A stretch of 64,000 bases of DNA, taken from IMG/VR virus record IMGVR_UViG_3300031963_000026, positions 1-64,000 of that record; one strand, 5' to 3'. The position numbers were made by a program, and so were the translations under genes. Within the stretch, counting starts at the first letter, position 1, and each line of letters starts with the position of its first letter. Positions 1-8,204 of this stretch are shown in pieces. This DNA is from a virus. The notes below the pieces were generated by a model, which was not told the origin of the DNA, did not search any database, and saw only the letters and a list, made by a program, of their open reading frames with translations.

Positions 1-600
1 CACCGATCTATATGAATTGGTCCTGACGATAGTAAGAAAGGGGTTTATTAAAAAAATCCCCCATAGTGATAGTGTTATAAAGGATTATTTTTACTATATC
101 TATTTCCCAGCGAATAATATAATGTCCAGTTTAGTGAGCGGGGAGACACGTAGTGTCCTAAAAACCCTATGTTATTATCCTTCAACGAGGTCCTTTGTTT
201 ATGTGGGTGTCATAATGTGTCATAGGATGGAGATCTTTATATGATAATCTATGTGGTTATTCTTTACCCCATTCTATCTATGATCTTATATTGGTTCATC
301 CGTATTCATCATCTAATATATGGGGTTATCATACAACATACTGATTGGTCCTTCGTATGGATCCCGAATATAACCCAACCATAATTCCCCGAATTAAAAT
401 AAAGGGTTTTAAGACGATCAAATTATATCGGACATATACTGACATCATCTTCACATAGATCTCTTAACAGACACTCTAAAATGGGGGTAAAATAAGTGAG
501 ATCATAAATGGGAACGAAACCCATAAACGAAATTCCCCACTTTATGTGGGGAATGTAGTGACCCCGAATAGGGGGTATGGGGTGAAGTGAGTATTTGTGG
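1..600. other. Non-coding stretch without recognised gene
   Basis: No convincing reading frame occurs here; the one 75-codon frame at 17-244 has no family resemblance and no promoter. The stretch is rich in short G/C runs inside AT-rich sequence and ends in two hairpins (532-554 and about 561-576). It lies downstream of the long minus-strand gene block, so it may be an untranslated tail, a small RNA or a cis-acting site. I cannot assign a function. Confidence 0.5.
532..554 (-). terminator. Hairpin, possible terminator of the 603-9212 block
   Basis: A perfect 9-bp inverted repeat (ATTCCCCAC / GTGGGGAAT) with a 5-nt loop lies about 50 nt after the last minus-strand gene. A second GC hairpin (CCCC-TATTC-GGGG type) precedes it. 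The following U-tract is weak, so it is a terminator-like or RNA-protecting hairpin rather than a textbook terminator. Confidence 0.5.
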
Positions 601-602
601 TC

Positions 603-974
603 TTACTTATTTTTATATTTTTGTTTAAGATAAAATAACTGATATTCTTTTATCTTATTAAAAACGTAATCGTAATATTCCGCTCTAAGGTAATCTAGTA
701 GTTCACCATAATATGTTTGATGAATATCAATTGGTAATACTTTACGTGTTGTCTCCCTAAATATATGATCAACTACATATTTTGAACTATCGGGATCTGT
801 TATATATTTCATTAAAGCTTTGTAACGAATTTGTGATAAAATATGTCTGTGTTTTTCTATTTCTTTGTCCAAAATATTTTTAACTTCGTTAAAGTCCATT
901 CTCCTTAAAATGAATGTCGGTAACTTTTTAGTTTCCTCCCTTAATACTCTTCTTATGGTTTCTTGTAGGTTCAT
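603..974 (-). CDS. Capsid-tagged small internal protein
   Basis: 123 aa. The first 14 residues (MNLQETIRRVLREE) match the tag shared by the next genes and end in L-R-E, a plausible (L/I)xE prohead-protease site. After the tag comes a segment KLPTFILRRMDF that recurs, diverged, in the proteins at 971, 1767 and 8205, so these form a paralogous family. The remainder is charged, predicted helical and without a recognised catalytic motif. The gene is last in a tightly coupled run and its ATG overlaps the end of the upstream gene. Packaging in the capsid is inferred by analogy with T4 internal proteins. Confidence 0.85.
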   Translation of the reverse strand: MNLQETIRRVLREETKKLPTFILRRMDFNEVKNILDKEIEKHRHILSQIRYKALMKYITDPDSSKYVVDHIFRETTRKVLPIDIHQTYYGELLDYLRAEYYDYVFNKIKEYQLFYLKQKYKNK

Positions 975-1294
975 CCTCTTGTGTTTTTTAATACCTTATA
1001 CATAAACGTTAATTCATCATCAAAAATATTAACCAAGGTCTTTATTGTTTCCACAACATAATCCTCACTAGTATCAATATCAATGTTATATCCATAGAAC
1101 ATATAATTCTCCAAAGTCGCCACAACCAACTTCCACTTAAATTCCTCTAATGAATTGGAATCGTAAAACAAATATACCTTACCTCGATCGAGTTCTTTCT
1201 TAAACTGATCCATATCAATTCTCCTTAAAAAAGAAGAATGTATCTTATTGTCGTTCTCCCTTAATATTCTTCTTATGGTTTCTTGTATGTTCAT
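971..1294 (-). CDS. Capsid-tagged small internal protein
   Basis: 107 aa, starting with MNIQETIRRILREND, the same tag as its neighbours. The downstream SSFLRRIDMDQF corresponds to the LRR(M/L)DF segment of the 603, 1767 and 8205 products. The body is acidic and probably helical, with no recognised enzyme motif. It overlaps both neighbours by 4 nt (ATGA type), indicating translational coupling in one transcript. Function unknown; membership of the packaged-protein set is inferred from the tag. Confidence 0.85.
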   Translation of the reverse strand: MNIQETIRRILRENDNKIHSSFLRRIDMDQFKKELDRGKVYLFYDSNSLEEFKWKLVVATLENYMFYGYNIDIDTSEDYVVETIKTLVNIFDDELTFMYKVLKNTRG

Positions 1295-1770
1295 ATTAAA
1301 ATAATTTGATTATTATTGAATATCACCGCATCCAATATTTCACCTTGGTGTATGTCAATGACACCATCTTTACCAATATCTAATGCAATTAAAACACCCG
1401 CATTGGCTTCAATAAAAGAAATATAACCATCTTCGATTTTAATAGTAAGATTTCTTTTTTTAGCCGATTTAATCATATCTTGAGTTGGTTTTATATTAAG
1501 GTGTTTTATATGACCTGTATAAAGTGGATTTTTAATTATTAAATATGCTTTGGTTACTCTTCCATCATTTTGTTTAGCATAATATGTAGCATCGACTTTG
1601 GATGTTGTAAACCATCCACCACCTTTGAATTCTCCACCACTATATGAACCACCATGATACATCACTAATGGATTTCCCTCATCATCAATGACTTTTGTAT
1701 CCATAAATGGGAATTCGATGTTCTCAGTTTCCTCCCTCAATACTTTCCTTATATGTTCTTGTAAGTTCAT
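1291..1770 (-). CDS. Capsid-tagged ADP-ribosyltransferase-like protein (ART-PolyVal type)
   Basis: 159 aa. The tag MNLQEHIRKVLREE is followed by VIDDEGNPLVMYHGG, then GGWFTTSKVDATYYAK, then AYLIIKNPLY. This order (D-x-x-G-x-P-x-x-x-Y-H-G, then a G-x-(W/F)-F-(T/S) segment with a Y-A pair, then a YL-x-IKNPL strand) is the signature I know from ART-PolyVal domains of phage polyvalent proteins, which use NAD+ to modify proteins. The His of YHG and the later Tyr fit the H-Y class; the third catalytic position is not obvious. With the tag it resembles T4 Alt, an ADP-ribosyltransferase packaged in the head and injected. The target is unknown. Confidence 0.7.
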   Translation of the reverse strand: MNLQEHIRKVLREETENIEFPFMDTKVIDDEGNPLVMYHGGSYSGGEFKGGGWFTTSKVDATYYAKQNDGRVTKAYLIIKNPLYTGHIKHLNIKPTQDMIKSAKKRNLTIKIEDGYISFIEANAGVLIALDIGKDGVIDIHQGEILDAVIFNNNQIILI

Positions 1771-2402
1771 AATTTAATCTCCAATCTTTTATAATCTCCA
1801 ATTGGATATATTGAGTATACCTCATCGGGTTTCTTCTTTACAATGGAAAAATAATATCCCGACCAATTACTTTCATCCTCGGGTCTTGAAAATAATACTT
1901 CACCACTACCAATCTTATTTAATTCATCTTTAACTTTCCACCAATCAATTGGAAACCCAACTCCCTTTTTATATAATAATTCACCCCAAGTATCATAATT
2001 TAAAGAAGACCCTATTGAGTTTCTTGATTCCCAATCTCTCTCGGAATGCTTAACAAAAATATACTTATACCCATCGTCATCAAAAACCCCCGCCGAATAT
2101 ACCTTATCAATATACTCCTTAACTTCATCACCATATCGGTCCATTAAATAATCCCCTAACGCATCTATCCAAGCATCAATACGATCATCCGAATCAAACT
2201 CGGTTGGAATTTTTCCCGAAGCAACATCAGTTGTTGATGACACAAGATTATCGTGAAAATTATCATAGTACTTGTGATTGTGCATAACCTCCGACTTTAA
2301 TAAATCAAGAAAATCTGTTCCTTTAAGTCTCCTTACCACAAATGCCGGTAACTTTTTGGTTTCCTCCCTTAATATTCTTCTAATATTTTCTTGTAAGTTC
2401 AT
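1767..2402 (-). CDS. Capsid-tagged internal protein
   Basis: 211 aa from the ATG that gives MNLQENIRRILREE; an in-frame TTG two codons upstream is less likely because all relatives begin at this ATG. KKLPAFVVRRLKGTDF follows, the same post-tag segment as in the 603 and 8205 products. The C-terminal half (HSERDWESRNSIGSSLNYDT and onward) has no motif I recognise. A TATTTAT box lies 5 nt upstream of the ATG. It overlaps the downstream ART-like gene by 4 nt. Confidence 0.82.
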   Translation of the reverse strand: MNLQENIRRILREETKKLPAFVVRRLKGTDFLDLLKSEVMHNHKYYDNFHDNLVSSTTDVASGKIPTEFDSDDRIDAWIDALGDYLMDRYGDEVKEYIDKVYSAGVFDDDGYKYIFVKHSERDWESRNSIGSSLNYDTWGELLYKKGVGFPIDWWKVKDELNKIGSGEVLFSRPEDESNWSGYYFSIVKKKPDEVYSIYPIGDYKRLEIKL

Positions 2403-2407
2403 AATCA

Positions 2408-2414
2408 ATAAATA
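2408..2414 (-). promoter_or_regulatory. Putative late promoter box
   Basis: TATTTAT in gene orientation, 5 nt before the ATG of the 1767-2402 gene; one member of the recurring late-type set. Confidence 0.5.
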
Positions 2415-2419
2415 TAAAC

Positions 2420-3175
2420 TTAATTAATCATTTTTTTACCCAATAGATTTTCTCTAAACATTCTTGTTTTCAAATCACGAGTCCAAGTTTTTTTTTGTTC
2501 AAAATTTAATTCGTTATAAATTCCAATCAAAGGTGGTGACATTCCTATCATATCCATAAAAGACAAATCATCCCAAATATCCATATATTTGTTATATAAT
2601 TGTTTAACGTTGTGAATCTGACCCTGAATTTCAACCTTGGTCATATTGACTGAAACATCTTTCAAATTTCTTGTTCCAAGCTCAGCTTGTTTTCGTAGTC
2701 TTTTTGAAAGATGACGGTGATTAAATGTATCATCAATCCAATGTGCTAATTCATGATGAATACTACCTTTAATTTTTTCAGGTGTAAATTCTTTTAGTAT
2801 ATAGATTCTCTGTTGTTCTTTTGATAATTTTTGAGCAGCAATTTCTATATTTCCGTGACCATAACCCAAAACAAAATTTTTCGCACTGTCATTTATTGAA
2901 ATAAAAATTTTTTGAGTACTGGGTTGATATCCATTGAGCCCATTATTAATAATAATATCACAAGGATTCATTTCATTAGCTTTGATAGCATCTCTTGTTT
3001 GTAATATTGAAGTGTCAATAGTATCCCAACTAAACATATCATCTCTAACAATTCCTGTTTGACGAATCTCTTCGATATCTTTTTTGAAAAACATATCATA
3101 CAATAACTCAACATCATCATCCACCAATGTTAAAACCTCATTTAATACTTTTCTTATGTGTTCTTTTAAATTCAT
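2420..3175 (-). CDS. Capsid-tagged zinc metallopeptidase
   Basis: 251 aa. The tag is MNLKEHIRKVLNEVLT, with L-N-E as the likely cleavage site. The centre contains IHHELAHWIDD, an HExxH zincin motif (His, Glu catalytic, His), followed by HRHLSKRLRK that may supply a third ligand. Upstream TPEKIKGSIHHEL gives the usual helix context. It is probably a peptidase delivered with the DNA, acting on host or virion protein; the substrate cannot be read from sequence. It sits in the tagged-protein block with its own TATTTAT box. Confidence 0.72.
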   Translation of the reverse strand: MNLKEHIRKVLNEVLTLVDDDVELLYDMFFKKDIEEIRQTGIVRDDMFSWDTIDTSILQTRDAIKANEMNPCDIIINNGLNGYQPSTQKIFISINDSAKNFVLGYGHGNIEIAAQKLSKEQQRIYILKEFTPEKIKGSIHHELAHWIDDTFNHRHLSKRLRKQAELGTRNLKDVSVNMTKVEIQGQIHNVKQLYNKYMDIWDDLSFMDMIGMSPPLIGIYNELNFEQKKTWTRDLKTRMFRENLLGKKMIN

Positions 3176-3178
3176 AAT

Positions 3179-3185
3179 ATAAATA
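3179..3185 (-). promoter_or_regulatory. Putative late promoter box
   Basis: TATTTAT located 3 nt upstream of the ATG of the tagged metallopeptidase gene. Confidence 0.5.
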
Positions 3186-3199
3186 CGATCTTGTTTAAC

Positions 3200-3715
3200 T
3201 TAACCCGCACAATCTGCTTGAATCTGTTTATTCCTCCACTGAATCCAATACTCCTGTAACCCCTCTTTTGTTCGTTTCAAATTACTAATATCAAACTCAT
3301 CACCAGGTAATAACACACCACTCAATTCAGATATTCTCCTATTAAGTTCAGGTGTGTGATTCCAACCTCCGACGTGATCAAAAGATGTATAAGCATCACA
3401 ATTATTTTGAACATCAATAAACGGAATGGATAACTTATATGTAACATTCCCACTACCCATACCATCAGTTGACATTCTTATATTATTCAAATCAACTTTC
3501 TTGTATTCACCCTGTCTGTAAAGTTCTTTAAGTTTATCACCAACCTTACCCGACATTGTATTTGAAAATTTATGTGCAATGTCACCCATCTCATTAAATT
3601 CAGGTCCAATATACGTTCCATTACAACCATATTCAGTACAAGATATGTTGGATGTTTGTTCTGAGATTAAACCCATCATCTCTTTAATTCTTTCTATGTT
3701 TTCTTGTAGTTTCAT
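3200..3715 (-). CDS. Capsid-tagged protein of unknown function
   Basis: 171 aa. It opens with MKLQENIERIKEMMGLISEQ, the second tag subtype (xRIKxxMGLIxE), ending in I-S-E followed by Q, a good prohead-protease site. The mature part contains four scattered cysteines, a WNHTPELNRRISEL segment and a tryptophan-rich C-terminus. No family recognised. It follows the 12-repeat gene by 3 nt and is probably co-transcribed with it. Confidence 0.82.
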   Translation of the reverse strand: MKLQENIERIKEMMGLISEQTSNISCTEYGCNGTYIGPEFNEMGDIAHKFSNTMSGKVGDKLKELYRQGEYKKVDLNNIRMSTDGMGSGNVTYKLSIPFIDVQNNCDAYTSFDHVGGWNHTPELNRRISELSGVLLPGDEFDISNLKRTKEGLQEYWIQWRNKQIQADCAG

Positions 3716-3718
3716 AAT

Positions 3719-5578
3719 TTATCTAATTAACATTTTCTTTAATAATCTTCTTATGTGTTCATATATACCGTACACACTACCTTCTGTTCCAAAGACACTA
3801 TTTGGAAATAAATCACCTAACATCTTATACTTATACGCTGCGTAAAACGCTGAAGGACTTTTTCGTCTAAAAGCTACTATGTTATTATTATATTTAGCAG
3901 CCTCATCTTTAAGTGTATCCTTATTCCACTTAGGATCTATCGGTCTTTCGGGGAATAATAACATAGGATCTATACGGTGAAACAATGCAGCTTTATAATG
4001 TAACGGACTACCCGCACTAAATTCAAATGGATAATCATATTTAGCCGCTTCTCTTTCAATTTCACCAGGTGTCATATATGGAATTTTCATTGGAAATAAA
4101 TCATCTATCATTCCTCGAGTACGTGCCGCATCATAAGCACGACGAGAACCTTTTTTAAATTCATTTCTTGAATTATATTTACTAGCTTCTTGTTTAATTT
4201 CATCAGGTGTTACTCTTTTAACAGTACTTGGAAATAAATCGTTTAATATTTTATAATTATATGCCGCTTCATGAGCACGACGATTACCTTTTTGAAATTC
4301 ACTTCTTGAATTATATTTACTAGCTTCTTGTCTAATCAAATCTTCAGTCCATTTTGTAAGTTTTCTTCCTTCAGGAAATAAATCATCTAACATTCCTCGT
4401 TTATATGCAACATTATAAACCGTAGGATTACCTCGTTTAAATTCTGCTTTTGAATTATATTTACTAGCCTCTTGTCTAATCATATCTTCAGTCCAGTTTG
4501 TAAATTTTCTTCCTTCAGGAAATAAATCATCTAACATTCCTCGAGTACGCGCTGTTTGATACGCCGAAGGACTACCTCGTTTAAATTCTACTTTTGAATT
4601 ATATTTACTAGCTTCTTGTTTAATCAAATCTTCAGTCCATTTTATATATTTTACTTCTGGAAATAGATCATTCATCATACCATACCTTAGTCCTGCATGA
4701 TACGCCAAAGGATTACCTTTTTGAAATTCACTTCTTGAATTATATTTACTAGCTTCTTGTTTAATCAAATCTTCAGTCCATTTTGTAAGTTTTCTTCCTT
4801 CAGGAAATAAATCATCTATCATTTCACGTCTAAGCGCCGCATCGTATGCCCCAGTACTACCTCGTTTAAATTCTGCTTTTGAATTATATTTACTAGCTTC
4901 TTGTTTAATCAAATCTTCAGTCCATTTTGTAAGTTTTCTTTCTTCAGGAAATAAATCATCTATCATTCCTCGATTATACGCTGATTTATACGCCAAACGA
5001 TTACCTTTCAGAAATTCACTTCTTAAATTATATTTACTAGCTTCTCGTCTGATCATATCATCAGTCCATTTTGTAAGTTTTTTTCCTTCAGGAAATAAAT
5101 CATCTAACATTCCTCGATTATATGCAATTGTATACGCCGAAGGACTACCTTTTTGAAATTCTTTTTTTAAATTATATTTACTAGCTTCTCGTCTGATCAT
5201 ATCATCAGTCCATTTTGTAAGTTTTCTTCCTTCAGGAAATAAATCATCCAACATTCCACGTCTATATGCCGCACCAAATGCCGCAATATCACCTTTTTCA
5301 AATTCTTTTTTTAAATTATACTTACTCGCCACTTGTCTGATCAAATCTTCAGTCCATTTTGTATGTTTTTTTCCTTCAGGAAATAAATCATCTAACATTC
5401 CACGTTTATATGCGGTTTGATATGCCGAAGAACTACCTTTCTGAAATTCTACTTTTGAATTATATTTACTAGCTTCTTTTTTAATTTCATCCTCAGTCCA
5501 TTTTAATGGTCCGACATCTTCTAACAAAATACCTTCTGTTAAAACCCTTAATTGTAATTCTGTTAATCTTAATCTCAT
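3719..5578 (-). CDS. Capsid-tagged protein of twelve ~47-residue repeats
   Basis: 619 aa. The N-terminus MRLRLTELQLRVLTEGILLE carries three possible (L/I)xE sites (LTE, LTE, LLE). Residues ~25 to ~595 are twelve tandem copies of a unit with consensus KWTEDLIRQEASKYNSR, then EFQKGN, AYxAAYxRGM and LDDLFPEGRKLT; repeats 10-12 are the most diverged. The unit resembles short helical repeats seen next to nuclease domains in phage homing endonucleases and is likely nucleic-acid binding, which is inference. The last 15 residues (IYEHIRRLLKKMLIR) look like a decayed copy of the IRRxLRE tag. A TATTTAT box precedes it. Confidence 0.88.
   Translation of the reverse strand: MRLRLTELQLRVLTEGILLEDVGPLKWTEDEIKKEASKYNSKVEFQKGSSSAYQTAYKRGMLDDLFPEGKKHTKWTEDLIRQVASKYNLKKEFEKGDIAAFGAAYRRGMLDDLFPEGRKLTKWTDDMIRREASKYNLKKEFQKGSPSAYTIAYNRGMLDDLFPEGKKLTKWTDDMIRREASKYNLRSEFLKGNRLAYKSAYNRGMIDDLFPEERKLTKWTEDLIKQEASKYNSKAEFKRGSTGAYDAALRREMIDDLFPEGRKLTKWTEDLIKQEASKYNSRSEFQKGNPLAYHAGLRYGMMNDLFPEVKYIKWTEDLIKQEASKYNSKVEFKRGSPSAYQTARTRGMLDDLFPEGRKFTNWTEDMIRQEASKYNSKAEFKRGNPTVYNVAYKRGMLDDLFPEGRKLTKWTEDLIRQEASKYNSRSEFQKGNRRAHEAAYNYKILNDLFPSTVKRVTPDEIKQEASKYNSRNEFKKGSRRAYDAARTRGMIDDLFPMKIPYMTPGEIEREAAKYDYPFEFSAGSPLHYKAALFHRIDPMLLFPERPIDPKWNKDTLKDEAAKYNNNIVAFRRKSPSAFYAAYKYKMLGDLFPNSVFGTEGSVYGIYEHIRRLLKKMLIR
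3719..5578 (-). repeat. Twelve in-frame tandem repeats of about 141 bp
   Basis: The coding repeat is visible at DNA level: the plus-strand words atatttactagcttctt and ggaaataaatcatctaacat recur at ~141-bp steps from about 5490 down to about 3800. Copies near the centre are the most alike, suggesting recent duplication or homogenisation by recombination. Confidence 0.88.
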
Positions 5579-5583
5579 AATTA

Positions 5584-5590
5584 ATAAATA
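5584..5590 (-). promoter_or_regulatory. Putative late promoter box
   Basis: TATTTAT, 5 nt upstream of the ATG of the 12-repeat protein gene, in the context AATATATTTATTAATTATG. Confidence 0.5.
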
Positions 5591-5592
5591 TA

Positions 5593-6378
5593 TTAATTAT
5601 TAGGTCTTGATGCTTTATATCCTTTCGAATTCAAATAATCAATCAATTCATCCACCATACTTTTATCTTCTTCTTGAAAGGCGTGTCTAGATGGACTAAC
5701 AATAATACCATTATTATTTATAATCGTGAAATTTGATAAACCAAACTTCTGTACTAATTTGGATAATCTTTTCCCTAATTGCTCACGAGTTAAATTATAT
5801 TTCTTATAAACTTCGGAATCATCTGAAATTATAATATCAGGAACCACTTTACTCAAAGTCTTTCCTTTTTCGATAAACTCTTGAGATGCAACTTCCTTTT
5901 GACCATAATCAGGATTTTCACTCACACTTAACGACTCATCACTTTCAAGAACATTCATAGCCTTATCAACTAAACTATTATCCACTTTAACGAAATATTG
6001 TATCACACCAAATGGAAATGGTACATAATACATACCAACCGAACAATCTATGTTGGCACGTTTTAACATTAAACCAATTTTCTTTAAGATATTATTAGTG
6101 TTATTCAAATTCGATTTTGAATGATAAAGCAATATCTGAGACGCTATCTTGTGTTCAAATGAGTTTGGTTCCACTATGTCAATCTCAGAAGGTCTATTGA
6201 ATTGAAAACTACTATCCTCACCACCTGATTGTATGTGTTTAGTGTATTCCCCCATTTTTTTCCTGTCCTCATATGATAATTCCTCACCCCGATTCATCTT
6301 GTCCAAAATGTCGTCGATGTTTTCGGTAATGAGCCCCATAACCTCTTTAATTCTTTGTATGTTTTCTTGTAGGTTCAT
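5593..6378 (-). CDS. Capsid-tagged protein of unknown function
   Basis: 261 aa. The tag MNLQENIQRIKEVMGLITEN ends in I-T-E, followed by N. The body has a conserved-looking stretch SFEHKIASQILLYHSKSNL, a hydrophobic strand GVIQYFVKV and a C-terminal IINNNGIIVSPSRHAF segment. No enzyme motif identified. It lies between the two repeat-protein genes and reads in the same direction. Confidence 0.82.
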   Translation of the reverse strand: MNLQENIQRIKEVMGLITENIDDILDKMNRGEELSYEDRKKMGEYTKHIQSGGEDSSFQFNRPSEIDIVEPNSFEHKIASQILLYHSKSNLNNTNNILKKIGLMLKRANIDCSVGMYYVPFPFGVIQYFVKVDNSLVDKAMNVLESDESLSVSENPDYGQKEVASQEFIEKGKTLSKVVPDIIISDDSEVYKKYNLTREQLGKRLSKLVQKFGLSNFTIINNNGIIVSPSRHAFQEEDKSMVDELIDYLNSKGYKASRPNN

Positions 6379-6468
6379 AATATTATAATATAATCTTCAC
6401 TCTTTTATAATCTTTAATTTGATATATTGAATTTGTCACCTTGGGAACCATCATATCTGTTCTTGTCA

Positions 6469-7602
6469 CTATAAATTAGTTTCATCAACAACTCTTACTA
6501 TCGCTGGACCATATTGGTCGTTATACATATCAAACGATTTTGAACTTCTGTTTGGATGTCCTACAGGCAGTCCTCTTGTACCAAAGTGGGATTCTTTATG
6601 ACCAAATTCTTTATCCATATCATAGAAATTATCAAAATAATAATCGTTGTAAACTTTGTCATCAAAATAACTATCTTTTACAACTCTACCATAATCATCT
6701 GACCATAAATTTGGTATCCCTTGAAATCCGTAAAAAACTTTATATCTCCCATTTTCATCACCATCATACGAAGATGTTTCTTCCCTTAATATTCTTATTA
6801 TAGATTCTTCAATATTATCCTTATTTTTTTTAGGAAATAAATCATCTAACATCCCTCGATTTTTAGCAGGTTGATACGCCGAAGAACTACCTTTCTGAAA
6901 TTCACCTCTTGAAGCATATTTGCTAGCTTCTTGTCTGATTTTATCTTCAGTCCATTTTAATTTTCTTTCAGGAAATAAATCATCTAACATTCCACGTTTG
7001 CGTGCCGCACTATATGCCAAATAACTACCTTTCTGAAATTCTCCTCTGTATTTGTACTTACTAGCTTCTCGTCTAACTTCATCATCTGTCCATTTTAATT
7101 TTCTTTCACCAAATAAATCATCTAACATTTTATTTCTATATGCGAACCCGTATGCCGATTGACTACCCATTTGAAATTCTCCTCTTGAATTATATTTACT
7201 AGCTTCTTGTCTGACTTCATCTTCGGTCCATCGCTTATGTCCTCTATCACCATAATTCTCAAAATTCAAATCTTGCAAAATCCCAATTTTTGACGCAGCT
7301 TGATAAGCTTCAAAATTACCTTTTTTAAATTCACTTTTTGACTTATATTTACCCGCCTCTTGTTTAATCAAATCTTCAGTCCATTTTGATGCTTTCCTTT
7401 CAGGAAATAAATCTTTCAACATTTTACGGTTATACGCCGCACCATACGCTGAAAGACTCCCTTTTTGAAAATCTCCTCTGTATTTGTACTTACTAGCTTC
7501 TCGTCTGATTTCATCTTCAGTCCATTTTAATGGTCTAGCATCTTCTAACAAAATACCTTCTGTTAAAATCCTTAATTGTATCTCTGTTAATCTTAATCTC
7601 AT
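6469..7602 (-). CDS. Capsid-tagged five-repeat protein fused to an internally tagged domain
   Basis: 377 aa. The N-terminus MRLRLTEIQLRILTEGILLE is nearly identical to that of the 12-repeat protein. Five copies of the same KWTED...LDDLFP unit follow to about residue 260. Then comes NIEESIIRILREETSS, an internal copy of the other tag subtype, and a 100-residue aromatic- and Asp-rich domain beginning YDGDENGRYKVFYGFQG. Cleavage at the internal L-R-E would release a repeat protein and a separate C-terminal protein. This looks like a fusion of two formerly separate tagged genes. The next gene upstream overlaps its ATG. Confidence 0.88.
   Translation of the reverse strand: MRLRLTEIQLRILTEGILLEDARPLKWTEDEIRREASKYKYRGDFQKGSLSAYGAAYNRKMLKDLFPERKASKWTEDLIKQEAGKYKSKSEFKKGNFEAYQAASKIGILQDLNFENYGDRGHKRWTEDEVRQEASKYNSRGEFQMGSQSAYGFAYRNKMLDDLFGERKLKWTDDEVRREASKYKYRGEFQKGSYLAYSAARKRGMLDDLFPERKLKWTEDKIRQEASKYASRGEFQKGSSSAYQPAKNRGMLDDLFPKKNKDNIEESIIRILREETSSYDGDENGRYKVFYGFQGIPNLWSDDYGRVVKDSYFDDKVYNDYYFDNFYDMDKEFGHKESHFGTRGLPVGHPNRSSKSFDMYNDQYGPAIVRVVDETNL
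6830..7535 (-). repeat. Five in-frame tandem repeats of about 141 bp
   Basis: The same repeat unit as at 3719-5578, five copies, with the second copy carrying an unusual end (LNFENYGDRGH) in place of LFPE. The two arrays are paralogous. Confidence 0.85.
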
Positions 7603-8195
7603 AACTCTCTTTTAATTAAATTATAATAGAATTCACTAATCCTATCAGGTGTTGTAATGTTGTTCGCTCTTAATTGTGTTCTTATTTGATTAATAAAACC
7701 AACCAACTGAATAAGTTGTACATTTTTATACATTTGAGGACTCTTGAAGTGTGGTTTAATTAAACCCATCTTCTGAAGTTCCCTAATCTTTCTTGATCCA
7801 AAATCATCCGCAACGTTCTCACTATACTTCATAAACTTGGCAGCATCCATAACCGATACCTCCTCATTATAAAAATCATACATAGTTTTCTCACCATACT
7901 TCTTATATTGATATTGATGTGCTATCTCATGAAAGATAACAAACAACGCCATCTCCAAACTAGTATTTAATACCGACTTATTAATTAACACCCCATTATG
8001 TAATGCCGCCCCAAGTGCTTGATACTTAAAATCCGCAAACTCTATTTTCTGACAACCCGACTTCTCAATGAAATCAACCAAAAAATCTGTAACCTCATCC
8101 GACATATTATATGTGGATCTTAATTTATCAATAAAAGGACCCAAATTGGTGGTTTCCTCTCTTAATATTCTTCTTATGGTTTCTTGTAAGTTCAT
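7599..8195 (-). CDS. Capsid-tagged zinc metallopeptidase
   Basis: 198 aa. The tag MNLQETIRRILREE is followed by a domain with VIFHEIAHQYQYKKYG, an HExxH zincin motif, and downstream NEEVSVMDAAKFMKYSENVADDFG split as NEEVSVMDAAKF and YSENVADDFG, whose ENxAD arrangement could give the third zinc ligand. Size and layout fit a minimal phage metalloprotease domain. It is the second tagged protease of the block and is not closely similar to the one at 2420. Substrate unknown. Its stop overlaps the ATG of the repeat protein. Confidence 0.75.
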   Translation of the reverse strand: MNLQETIRRILREETTNLGPFIDKLRSTYNMSDEVTDFLVDFIEKSGCQKIEFADFKYQALGAALHNGVLINKSVLNTSLEMALFVIFHEIAHQYQYKKYGEKTMYDFYNEEVSVMDAAKFMKYSENVADDFGSRKIRELQKMGLIKPHFKSPQMYKNVQLIQLVGFINQIRTQLRANNITTPDRISEFYYNLIKREL

Positions 8196-8204
8196 ATATC
8201 GATA

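Noticed and set aside
17-244. 75-codon plus-strand frame
   Set aside because: No family features, no promoter or leader, in a gene-free area; probably chance.
3719-5578. CRISPR array
   Set aside because: The regular repeats are in-frame coding repeats of ~141 bp without spacer-type variation.
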